In this document: piece after piece, positions 51,982 to 61,000 of the stretch
Position numbering within the stretch: position 1 is the stretch's first letter
Layout: the number at the start of each line of letters is the position of its first letter
NCBI GenBank assembly: GCA_018350325.1
Contig: JAEVLN010000002.1
Location: forward strand, 4,447,456 to 4,511,455
Source: Globodera rostochiensis
Lineage: Eukaryota; Nematoda; Chromadorea; Rhabditida; Heteroderidae
Direction of reading: 5' to 3'
DNA: 64,000 bases
Program-made: the position numbers and the translations under genes
The notes under the pieces: model-generated
What the model was told of the DNA's origin: nothing
The model's database searches: none
The model's input: the letters and a program-made list of their open reading frames with translations, nothing else

Positions 51982-52934
51982 TATTTAAAGTGTAAGCTAA
52001 AACCCAAATCGTAAAGTCAAAAATGCCGAAGGGGTGCAATGAGTAAAAATTGGTACAATTCCTCCCAAGCTGGCCCTTTTTATTTGAATTTAAAAGCTAA
52101 AAATAGAAACTCATCAAGCAAATTGAGAAATCCATTTCAAAAGATTCAAAATAAAATTGGCGCGCAATTTTTTATGTGTTTACTTTACAAATCCCCTTCA
52201 AATATTTGGTCAATGCAATTAATCTTGTCGTTAAAACTTGCCAAGGTTTTTTATTTTTTAGGGCAAAATTTAGAATTTATTTTTACGCTTATAATTATTA
52301 TTATTTAAATCTAGGGCTTTTTAAATTATTATTCTTATTTTTAAAATATTTAATCAAAAGAAATAAATGAAAAAGCAGTGTTAAATGAATTTTTTGGGAA
52401 ATTTTTGGCTTATAGGCGAATTATATTCACTTTCTCGCAATGAAACTGTGGCCAAGTGGTTAGTGTGCGAGGTTCGACGACCAATCTGCAAAAGATCAAA
52501 TCCCTCGGGATGAAAATTATTTTATTTGATTAAAAAATAATTTTAAGAATATTTGAAATCTCGCGCAGTCAAAAATTCAAAATTTAAATTTAAATAATTA
52601 AAAAAAGTCGCGCAGGGTGCGCGAGTGACTCGCGCAGGTAAAAAAAATTAAAATAATTAAAATAAATAAAATATAAATATTAAATAAAGTCGCGCAGTCG
52701 AAATTTGCATAATCTCGCGCAGGTGCGCGAGCCAGGTGCGCGAGTGGGTCGCGCAGGACCAAAATTTGCATAAAGTCGCGCAGGGCCCTGCCATAGGTTT
52801 TGGCTTCAGGACTCACTTGGCTGGGCCTCAGATGGCCCTCGCTCACTTGGCTGGCTGGCGCTCAATTGGCGCTCCACCCCCTCCATAGGTATGGGCGGCT
52901 ACCGTACCCGGTGAAAAAGCAGGCTGTAACTACT
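51925..52934. repeat. Right terminal inverted repeat of the Polinton
   Basis: Reverse complement of the left TIR. The outer region ends ...CGGTGAAAAAGCAGGCTGTA ACTACT at 52934, directly followed by the target duplication. Contains TGCGCGAG/CTCGCGCA clusters, two ATTTGCAT octamers and a tRNA-like segment. Confidence 0.93.
52441..52513 (+). other. tRNA-like segment in the terminal right TIR
   Basis: Same A-box/B-box layout as at 51106-51178; the inverted counterpart is at 34420-34490 in the left TIR. Confidence 0.6.
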
Positions 52935-52940
52935 GCTGGT
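52935..52940. repeat. Right target-site duplication GCTGGT
   Basis: Direct copy of 33992-33997, immediately after the right terminus. Confidence 0.95.
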
Positions 52941-53177
52941 TCATACAGTTTGAAAAGAAATGGATAAGACGACTCATCAGAGAAAATACGATCAAAATTC
53001 AAAGAAAATTTTTAAAAAGCTCAAAAAAGTAAATAATTTTGATTTGCATATATTTCAACAGGAATAAAGTTGTTTTGTACTGTGTAGATTATTATTTTTT
53101 GTTTCTTATCACAATATTTTTTATTTTAATAGTCTTAATTTATAATTTTTTTTGCTTATATTTAACTTTGTTTGAAA

Positions 53178-53636
53178 ATGCCTATGATTGCTGAGATAAA
53201 AGGCGGCTCTGTCGATGAAGTGAAAAACCATTATTTTTTGATAGTTGGGAAAATAGAAAAAGCAGTTTATGCGGAATATATGGTAGGCATTAAAAATAAG
53301 TTAAAACTAATATTTTTAAAAAGGAATGCTCATTTTGCAAACGAGGTAAATGCGAATGTAACGAAGAATTTGAGGACGTTGAATATTTGAAGCTGGTGAT
53401 ATCTGATAATACAGGAGTGTTAGAGAACGTGGCATTTTTTGAAAGAGGGGTGAACCGTTCAACAAAGATATGTTTGGTAAATTTATTTTGCTTTTTTTTA
53501 TAAAAAATATAAATTTAAGGAGGATATTGAGGAACGCCTAGGATCGGTGTGTTCAATGAAAATAGGGGCTCGTGTTAAGCAATATGGAGGGAAAACGAAG
53601 TTGTATTATTTTTTGGCGGATGTAATTGATTTCTGA
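53178..53636 (+). CDS. RPA70-C-like zinc-ribbon OB-fold protein, copy 1
   Basis: Probable single-stranded-DNA binding protein. Exon 1 (ATG 53178) has KNHYFLIVGKIEKAVYAEYM. A 42-nt intron precedes exon 2 with CSFCKRGKCEC (zinc ribbon) and EYLKLVISDNTGVLENVAFF. A 43-nt intron precedes exon 3 with ERLGSVCSMKIGARVKQYGG and YYFLADVIDF, stop TGA 53636. This order (strand, Cys pairs, a LxxxxxDxTG strand, GxxxxxxxRVK, then a VxxVxx end) is that of the DBD-C OB fold of RPA70. About 125 residues. It is the first of three paralogues with matching intron positions and lies 240 bp right of the Polinton, so it belongs to the AT-rich compartment. Confidence 0.62.
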
Positions 53637-53753
53637 CTTTTTTAAGGAATAAATATGTTGTTATTTTGTTTTTTGTTTATATTATTTGATTTTATGAAAA
53701 TAGTTTAATATCTTTGTTATTCATAATCTTTTATTATATTTTTTAAGGATTAT

Positions 53754-54470
53754 ATGGCATCAGCACAATTTTTTCGTGAATATATTCAGAACACATTTAA
53801 AAAGGTATTGGCCATAAAAATATAGCAAACCCATGCTTTTTTATAGGAACCGTTCATGTGGAATCAGAATAGAGGGGCGCTCAAAAAATTATTGAGGACA
53901 CTCGAGGATAATATTGTAGCTGTGCATTTAGATGTTTTACATGCTTATTCGGGCGCGATACGAACGGAAAGGAAAAACTTTTTATTTTGTTTTTTAGTTT
54001 ACGAAAGAAACGTTCGAGTTTGCTGTTGCGAACCCATGAATGCAATAGGGACATATAATCTTTTTCTAAATGGTATTGTTCAAATTGAAAATAACGATAC
54101 AGAGATTTCTGTTTACTTCTTTCGCGAGGGCACCCCTAGATTTGGTCGAAACCCGTATATCAGCCCTCTATTTCGGGGTAGAATAAACATCAATATTATT
54201 TTTAATCGTTTTAAGGCAAGGCAAGGCCTTATTTCCCCTGTTAAATTGATTCTTGATGCTTTTTTTAAAGACATAGATTGGTAGGGGGTAATCGTTCAAA
54301 AAACGCTAATTTATTATTTTAGGGAATTGTATCATTTATGGAGTTTTCTTTACAACCGCGTTCCAACTCTTAAGGAGATATGTTGCGTAAAAATTTCTGA
54401 AAGTCCTGCTGCTTTGGAAAAATATCGATCGTTTCCAAACTTTTTTAAAACAATTTTTTCAAATAATTAA
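53754..54470 (+). CDS. Unknown protein with two small introns
   Basis: ATG 53754 (MASAQFFREYIQNTFKK), a 42-nt intron, then a long exon from about 53848 (WNQNRGALKKLLRTLEDNIV, VCCCEPMNAIGTYNLFLNGI, FFREGTPRFGRNPYISPLF). A ~42-nt intron at 54283 leads to the last exon (ELYHLWSFLYNRVPTLKEIC), which ends at TAA 54470. About 205 residues, mixed alpha/beta. A short AT-rich stretch near 53970-53998 inside the long exon could be another intron. I recognise no family. It lies between two RPA-like genes in the same direction. Confidence 0.5.
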
Positions 54471-54572
54471 ATAAACATAATTTGTTGTTTTTTGTTTCAC
54501 TAAAAAAGTATTTTTTCAATTACAATTTATCTTAAAATTATATTTTCCCTTTGATTTTTATTTTAGATTATA

Positions 54573-55196
54573 ATGTATACCCCTTCTTTTTTTGTGAATT
54601 ATCAGAGTCTGCTTATCGGGAACGCCAAACATATTAGCTGTATTTGCGATTTAATAGAGAATACCAGAAAAACAGAACACGAAGAATCTGCCTATTATTC
54701 TGTAAAGGGGAAAATCATTGATTTAAAAATAAATACCTATAAAGTAAGTTCTCCTTAAAATAAATTTTACAAGGCACCACTTAAGGGTTGTTGGGAATGC
54801 CGTAAAAGTGTATATAAAAATTGTTATTGTGATGCTTCCGTATTGGATATGATTATGATAAAACTTGAGATTGATGACTTAACCGGAAAAATTTCCAATG
54901 TTGTTTGTTTTGAAAAAGTAGGAATCAAATTATTTAGAAGCTTTGGGGCAGAAGTATGTTATGAAAATATGGAAAAAATGATAAATTGTTAAATTATAGA
55001 TTAAGTAGAAAAATATATTTTAGAAAGAAGAAGGAGAGAAAATCATAATTGGAGACAGATGCCTAATGCGTATTCGCGTAAAAAGTCAAAAAAATAACGA
55101 GGTGATATTTTTGTAAGCAATTAAAAAAAGTTTTAATTTAAGGGGAGTGTGAATGCGGGGTTTGTTCTAACAGACGTTAAAGCGCTTAAGGAGTAA
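54573..55196 (+). CDS. RPA70-C-like zinc-ribbon OB-fold protein, copy 2
   Basis: ATG 54573 (MYTPSFFVNYQSLLIGNAKH); exon 1 ends after YYSVKGKIIDLKINTYK at about 54743. A ~30-nt intron leads to exon 2 with CWECRKSVYKNCYC and IKLEIDDLTGKISNVVCFEK. Further introns of about 60 and 40 nt (ending near 55023 and 55141) join GDRCLMRIRVKSQKNNE and a short last exon, FVLTDVKALKE, stop 55196. Same order of elements as copies 1 and 3 with a longer amino end. The zinc ribbon (CxxC...CxC) is retained. The sequences are strongly diverged, so these are old duplicates with distinct roles. Confidence 0.58.
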
Positions 55197-55319
55197 CTTT
55201 TTTTTTGTAATGTAGAATAAAATGTTATGCTTTTTTATTCTTGTTATAAAAAAGTGATGTTTCATTTCATATATTAAAAAGAGTCAATTAATTTTTAATT
55301 TTTGTTTATAGCTCAAAAT

Positions 55320-55546
55320 ATGTCCGATTTTCTTATTTTTTCGTTTGGTTTTATTGCTGCCCTTCTTTATTTTATGTTTTTGTTACTTTTGCTAATTCTT
55401 TTTATGGTTTGCAATACTCCTTGTGAATGCCCTCCTGATTATGGTAAGAACGTATGATAATTTTGTGTTTAATTCTATTTTAAGATTATGAAGACGATGA
55501 AGACCTCTTAGCAAACCTCTCTATCTATGCCGGCCCGAATCGTTAA
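55320..55546 (+). CDS. Small membrane protein with one intron
   Basis: ATG 55320: MSDFLIFSFGFIAALLYFMF followed by a Leu-rich helix, then MVCNTPCECPPDY. A 41-nt intron (GTAAGA...TTTTAAG) interrupts an Asp codon region. The tail YEDDEDLLANLSIYAGPNR ends at TAA 55546. 61 residues: type I/III single-pass protein with acidic tail. Similar in gene layout to 33669-33969. Confidence 0.55.
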
Positions 55547-55737
55547 ATATTTTTTGAATTTTCATTATTTTATGTTTGCTTGTTTCCTAATAAATACTTT
55601 TTTTACTTTTGTCTTATTATTCTATCTTTTTGGTTAAATCCTATTTTATATAAAACAATACTGACAAATTGTCTTAAATAATTCAAATAAAAAAATAAAC
55701 TAATTTTTAGTAAATAAACTGTTATTATCTCTAAAAA

Positions 55738-56202
55738 ATGGTCGTTATGTCAACAATTGCAGAAATTAAAAAAGCAAAACCAGAGGCCGAAATTACAAAA
55801 ATTTTTACAGTACGCGCAAAAATAGAGAAAATAGAATATGCCGAATACTTGGTAATAAATTATTTATAATTTATTTGATAAAAATTTAGGGATGCGTTTA
55901 TTGTCGAAGGGGAAAATGTCGTTGTCCTTTGGACAACGAAAACTTTTTAAGTTTGAAACTTAAAATTTCGGACCATACCGGTGCTTTGGACAATGTGGCG
56001 CTTTTAGGCAGTGAAAAACTAGTGAAAATAAAAATAGGATGGGTAATTTTTTTTAAAACAATATAAAAATAATTTTTATTTTTAGGCGGAAGCTGAAATG
56101 TGTATTGGTAATTTATTTTTAATAACCGTCGGAATACGATACAAAGAAAATTTGCAAAAAAAAGAGATCTATTATTTTGTGGCAGCTGCAGTTGCTTTAT
56201 AG
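55738..56202 (+). CDS. RPA70-C-like zinc-ribbon OB-fold protein, copy 3
   Basis: ATG 55738: ITKIFTVRAKIEKIEYAEYL, clearly paralogous to copy 1's KNHYFLIVGKIEKAVYAEYM. After a ~37-nt intron, exon 2 carries CVYCRRGKCRC and FLSLKLKISDHTGALDNVAL. After a ~43-nt intron, exon 3 has CIGNLFLITVGIRYKENLQ and IYYFVAAAVAL, stop TAG 56202. Intron positions equal those of copy 1. The zinc and DxTG motifs are intact. About 125 residues. Confidence 0.62.
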
Positions 56203-56416
56203 TTTGTATTTTCTGAATAAATGTATTTTTAACTTTTGAATAAATTTTTTTGAATGTGCTATGTTTTTTAATTAATCGTTTTAAACGAATTTTATCTTAA
56301 AAACTAAATGCTATGCTACCGGACACGTCGACAACATTTTTATTTGCCTAAAAACAAAACAAAAAAAGTATAAATACAATTAATGGTATAAAAAATGCAT
56401 ATCTCATAAAATAAAA

Positions 56417-56584
56417 ATGGAGAACATTAAAAGACGAGGAAGACCTCGCAATCAAGAAAATATCCTCAAGACCGTTTCCATCACAAGCACCCCTCAAATA
56501 GTTAAAATAAATAAAAATGATGATACAAGTTTCATAGTGATAACAATTAACATCCCCACGAGCGGTGTTTGCACGACAGTTTGA
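56417..56584 (+). CDS. AT-hook micro-protein
   Basis: 55 residues: MENIKRRGRPRNQENILK has a textbook AT-hook core (RGRP with basic flanks) at residues 5-11. The rest is a short beta-like stretch (DDTSFIVITINIPTS). ATG is 30 bp after a TATA box (GGTATAAAAAA at 56385). No intron. Probably a minor-groove AT-DNA binder; function in the element is unknown. Confidence 0.55.
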   Translation: MENIKRRGRPRNQENILKTVSITSTPQIVKINKNDDTSFIVITINIPTSGVCTTV

Positions 56585-56708
56585 AACCCCCTTAGTATGC
56601 GACTACCACGTTCAGGTTGTCGTTAAGCCAAATAAATTTTTTATTAATGTATTTTATTATGGTATAAAAACTATAAAAGACAACAAAAACAAAAATAATC
56701 AAAGAAAA

Positions 56709-57170
56709 ATGAATTCTGAAATAAGTAATCCTGCTTCCATTGTGTTACTTGATTCTGCCAAACAAGAAGTCGAGAGGCTTTGGTGGGAAATAACCTCGTT
56801 GGCAGACGAGGTCGACGATTATACCCGGTCTGCCCGGGGTGCTTTAACTCGAGCAGTTAAAGCTCGAGAAAAAGTTCCTTTCGACGAGGATGTTAGAGAA
56901 TGGTTTCAAAAAATTTCAGATTCCATAGGGAAAATATATACAATAAAAGAAAAAATAACCGAAGAACGGCTTAAAGCCGAATCGGTCTGGCAAACAGTTG
57001 GGAAAAGCACTGATATGGATCGAGTTATGGATCTCGAAAAAAATATGATGAAAGGGCAAACCGCCGCAAAAAATTTTCATGCGGAAGCCAGGCGTATTCG
57101 TTCCCGGATTCTGAATCTAGAAAACTGGCTTCAGTCAGAAGTATTAGCAATTCTTGATGTATTGGAATAG
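56709..57170 (+). CDS. All-helical protein A (paralogue of B), no signal peptide
   Basis: ATG 56709 is chosen over the upstream ATG at 56565 because a TATA box (GGTATAAAAAC) lies 46 bp before it and the intervening frame is low complexity. 153 residues: SAKQEVERLWWEITSLADEV, EDVREWFQKISDSIGKIYTI, AEARRIRSRILNLENWLQSE, predicted helical throughout. It aligns over about 110 residues with the next gene (SAxxxxERxxxxxxxLxxExxD; WFxxxSxxxxKxxxxxxxIxEE). No intron, and codon use is less AT-rich than the surroundings, which suggests a cargo gene. No family is recognised. Confidence 0.62.
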   Translation: MNSEISNPASIVLLDSAKQEVERLWWEITSLADEVDDYTRSARGALTRAVKAREKVPFDEDVREWFQKISDSIGKIYTIKEKITEERLKAESVWQTVGKSTDMDRVMDLEKNMMKGQTAAKNFHAEARRIRSRILNLENWLQSEVLAILDVLE

Positions 57171-57246
57171 TATATAAGAAAAGAAAAAACTAAAAATTAA
57201 AAACAAAAAAACAAAAGAACAACCCAAAATAAATAAAAAAACAAAA

Positions 57247-57867
57247 ATGGGTTTTATAATAATACTTATATTCGGACTTTTTGTGATAGCGAAAAGTTGT
57301 GAACTTTCAAAAGAGGAAAAAGAACAACTAAATTCGGCACGCCGTGCCATCGAAAGGGCCTATTCCGATGTTGGAAGACTGTTTCGAGAATCTCGCGATT
57401 TTGCGATCACGGCTCAAAATACAAAAAGAGAAGCCGAAATAAATGTGAGAGAAAAGCAAAATGACGAAACCATTAAATTTTGGTTTGATCGGCTATCTGC
57501 AGGTGTACGAAAAGTTCATCTTTTAGCGGACAATATATACGAAGAAGCAAGCAAAATAGAAACAGCTAAAAAAGAAATGGAAAAATGTTTAGATCGAAAA
57601 GATCTGATAATGTGCCGAGAATTAGCAAATTCCGCCAAAATCGCGCTTGAAGAAGCCAAAAAATACAGAAAGGAAATTGGGGAGGCATACCGAAACGCCT
57701 ATACGCAAACCGATCTTGGGATTGACGATCTGGCTTCTAAGGTTCGGGATTCTGGAGGGCGCCCTACAAGACCGAATAGCCCGTCAAGACCGGCGGTTCT
57801 TCCTACTCTCCCCCACGAAGGGGTACATGACGAATTTGACGTTGAAAAAAAGGGTAAGTCAAATTGA
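57247..57867 (+). CDS. All-helical protein B with signal peptide (paralogue of A)
   Basis: ATG 57247 begins MGFIIILIFGLFVIAKSCEL, a clear signal peptide. 206 residues: SARRAIERAYSDVGRLFRES, ETIKFWFDRLSAGVRKVHLL and ALEEAKKYRKEIGEAYRNAY form helices. A disordered Pro-rich tail (GGRPTRPNSPSRPAVLPTLP) ends at TGA 57867. It lies 76 bp after protein A, with its own TATATAAG at 57171. Secreted versus cytosolic paralogues side by side could be an effector pair, a toxin/antidote-like pair or receptor/ligand duplicates. The sequence alone does not decide, and I assign no function. Confidence 0.65.
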   Translation: MGFIIILIFGLFVIAKSCELSKEEKEQLNSARRAIERAYSDVGRLFRESRDFAITAQNTKREAEINVREKQNDETIKFWFDRLSAGVRKVHLLADNIYEEASKIETAKKEMEKCLDRKDLIMCRELANSAKIALEEAKKYRKEIGEAYRNAYTQTDLGIDDLASKVRDSGGRPTRPNSPSRPAVLPTLPHEGVHDEFDVEKKGKSN

Positions 57868-57869
57868 TC

Positions 57870-58045
57870 AGCATTTGTCATATAAGTTTGTCATGTCACC
57901 GTCATTATTTCTCATGCCATAGCATACATTGTCATACATTGGTCCTACGTCTGTCAGACTTTTGTCATATAATAGTCATACTTTGTCAGAAATAAACATC
58001 CTTATGTCATACCTTGTGATCATTTTTTATTTGTCATGTCTCATT
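57870..58045. repeat. Degenerate TTTGTCATA repeat cluster after gene B
   Basis: At least twelve GTCAT or near-GTCAT words in 175 bp, for example TTTGTCATATAAG, TTGTCATACATT, TTTGTCATATAATAGTCAT, ATGTCATACCTTGTG. Spacing is irregular. It marks the change from coding to the non-coding AT-rich right flank. Confidence 0.6.
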
Positions 58046-61000
58046 TTATTTTTTGGGGGGTTTTTGGATGCTTAGCAGGGAAACGTGTTTAATCGTACTT
58101 GTGCACTTTTTTCCATTTTAATAATTACTCTTTTTCTCTGCACTCTCTCACTTTTCCCTTATCTCTCGTCGTTTTTCGGGGAGGGTACCCGCGCGGATTT
58201 TTACCCATATGCTACTTGTATTTTCTGCAAAGAAACCGGAAGTTTTAACTATGATCATTAAAATTTGTTGAATGTTTAATAAGAAAATGGTATTGGTGCG
58301 ATTACAAAAGCAATTACATTTTGAGATTTATCAATTTTTAATTTTTTGTACAAACTTTGGCTGTTTACCTTTTTGTTAAATCAATATTAATGTATTAAAA
58401 TAAATTTATAGCAAAGTTTCAGCATAAAATTTATTTCTTTAAAAAGATTTTTATGTGCAGCTCAGCTTTAATTTACTAAATTCTTCTTTTTTTTCCTCTT
58501 TTATTTGATTTACAATCAATAATGAAGTTTTGCTTTCATTTTTGTGATTGTTTTAAATGTAGTAATTTTTACAATTTGTATTTTTAAAAACCTAATTTAC
58601 AATCGTTGAAATTGTTGCTTATTTTGTTTAACTTCGAATTAAGACGGAGTAGATGATTATTTTGCTGTTTGACTAAACTCGCCCTGTTTGGCTAAACTTC
58701 TGGCACGAAGATCTAACAGTCCAACTTTCTTGCCACTTTTACACCCGATCCTTTTTGTTTGAATGAAATTCAAGCCAAGGTCGCAAATTGAAAAATTAGG
58801 ATTTATAATATGCTTTAAATTTATCAATTTCTTATTATTACAGTTCAAGATTATTTTTTATAATTGTGTAAGGAGGAAATAATTGTTCATTTTTATCACG
58901 GTTAAATTATTTGTTAGAAATTAATTGAAATAGGTTTGTTTCTATCTTTTTCTGGTGTCCTGGCGATCTATCAGCATTTTTAATAACCAATTAAGCAAAT
59001 CTCGTCGCAAATTTTATTATTTTATTTTGAATCATCAATAATGCCCTTAAATAAATGCCGCGGACGTGATCGGCATCGACTTCTACGATGTTCCTCGCTT
59101 GGTTGATTGTAGCTAATATTGCTGTATCAGCTCTCGTTAATTTCCTGGTCGCCAATGACAATATACTGTGGACACAATTGCTATTTATTAATTAATCAGT
59201 TAAGATGGCGAAGACAGGCAATTCGGACGATTAGTACACTTGCTAATGATTACAGAATTACAGCTTGCTTACTTGACAAATTTTTTGATTTGTTGAAAAT
59301 AATAAGAATTTTATCGTGAATTGTTAAGAATAAGTTTTAAAGTTTTAATTTGTTGAGCTCATCTTAAATTTTTAAATTCTTCTATTTCCTCTTTCTTTTT
59401 GATTAACAATCAATAATGAAGTTTTGCTTTTATTTATAACAACTATAGATTTTTATCGATGCTTAATTTGTTTTATTCAAAGTTTTATTGTAAAAGTTGT
59501 AATTGTTAGTTGTCATTGTTTCTCATAACGAATTAGTTTGAATATTAGTGTTTTAATAAATGGTTTTAAAATTCGATTAAAAACATTAATTAGTAAAATA
59601 AATACCTAGAACATTCAAACTAATATTTTATAAATTAACATCAAGCAGTTTATTTGCCGCTGTATTTAGACATTGGTTGGGATGGGTTTTAAATGTAGAT
59701 ATTTTTCAAAATTTCTTTTTTTGAAAAACAAAATTTACAATCGTTGAAACTGTTGCGCATTTCGATTGACTTCAAATTAAGACGAGCAGTTGATATTGGG
59801 CTGTTTGAGTTTTACCCTTAATTACATTTTTGTTATTGGGCTGTTTGAGTTTTACCCTTAATTACATTTTTGTTAAGGAATTTCAAAAATTTGGGGCCCA
59901 GAAAGTGTTTCTTTTAAATTATGTTATTCGTTTGTTGAGTGTTATTTATTTAAATAATTAAATTTGCAAAACAGCTTCCGGCGGCGCCTATAGGCAAAAA
60001 TTTAGTGAATTTTATTAAGAACATTTCGAAATAATCAAAAGAATTTGTCCGAATTGTGAGTTGGATTTAATAAAAATAGCTTTAATATTTAATAATTGCC
60101 TCGAACTTTTTGAAATTTGATCCAATTTTTTAAGAATTTGTTCAAACCTGTTAAATTTTCGTTCGGTTTCGGTGATGTTTTAAATTCTGACACAATTTTT
60201 ATTGCGGGATTTGATAGATAATTCAAAACAATGCATATCAGGTGTTTGTTGATGCCTGATTCTGAACCTCAACTTTTGTGCAAATTTCGAAAAACTAGAG
60301 GGTTTAATTTTACGAATTAAAGATCCATTAAAGTTTTGTATTTTTGAGACCTAGAAATAAAAGTTCATTACTTAATCTGGTTATTTTTTGGAACAGTTTT
60401 ATTTAAGTTTATCAAAAATTACCAATATTTAATTTTTAGTAATTATGACAAGCTTTAAATTTATCAATTAAGGAGGAAATAATTGTTCATTTTATCACGG
60501 CTAAATTATTTGTTAGAAATTATTCATTTTTCCTTAATATTATTGAATTTTGATTTCGAATTGCACGAAATTGAATTGTAAACTTTTGTTTTGCATAAGA
60601 CTAGTTTTTTATTTCAAATTCTTTTCCCCCTCTCCGCACCTTCGTCCATCTTTTCCTTATTTTCCAAAACTTTTAAGTTTAGCATTATTGATTATTGGTC
60701 TCACAGTTAGGTAATTAAATCATTAAGAAATTTTGTCACTTCTTTGATTTTTAGATGTGTGAGATTAATTTGTTATTTAAAGTTTTAATTAGTGTTCATA
60801 ATTATGATGACTTTTTTCTATATCAAACATTTTAAATTTTAAGCATTGTTGAAATAAAAATAATTATTTATAAATTTTATGTTATGAATGTCCCACTCGA
60901 ATAATTCTTAAATGAGCACAGTACGACGTGTGTAAAAGATATTAAAAAATAATTAATATGCCCTTCCCCGTGGTCGTTAAGCCCCCTCCCATCCAAAGGT

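Larger units (their letters stand above)
51463..52797. repeat. Second unit of the 1,335-bp tandem duplication
   Basis: Near-identical to 50128-51462. Its right edge (CCTGCCAT at about 52791) continues into the unique terminal 137 bp of the true TIR, whereas the first unit's edge joins back to ATTTGCATAATTTCGCGCAGG. This is the simple junction expected of a tandem duplication. Confidence 0.95.
33998..52934. mobile_element. Complete Polinton/Maverick element, 18,937 bp
   Basis: Inverted termini AGTAGTTACAG...CTGTAACTACT, a perfect 6-bp target duplication GCTGGT, and the core Polinton gene set: protease, major capsid, penton-like minor capsid, packaging ATPase, DDE integrase and protein-primed DNA polymerase B. 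Leftwards block (minus): zinc/AT-hook protein, penton, small FQRGYG protein, major capsid, membrane protein, protease. Central rightwards block (plus): PAZ protein, zinc protein, ATPase, two small proteins, integrase. The polymerase is convergent with the integrase. Base composition is more balanced than in the AT-rich host element. The identical terminal several hundred bases and intact duplication suggest a fairly recent insertion. The major capsid gene appears 5'-truncated, so the copy may be unable to form particles on its own. Confidence 0.97.

Noticed and set aside
56565..56708. Upstream ATG extending helical protein A by 48 residues
   Set aside because: The extension is Lys/Asn-rich low complexity, overlaps the AT-hook ORF and contains the TATA box that fits the downstream ATG.
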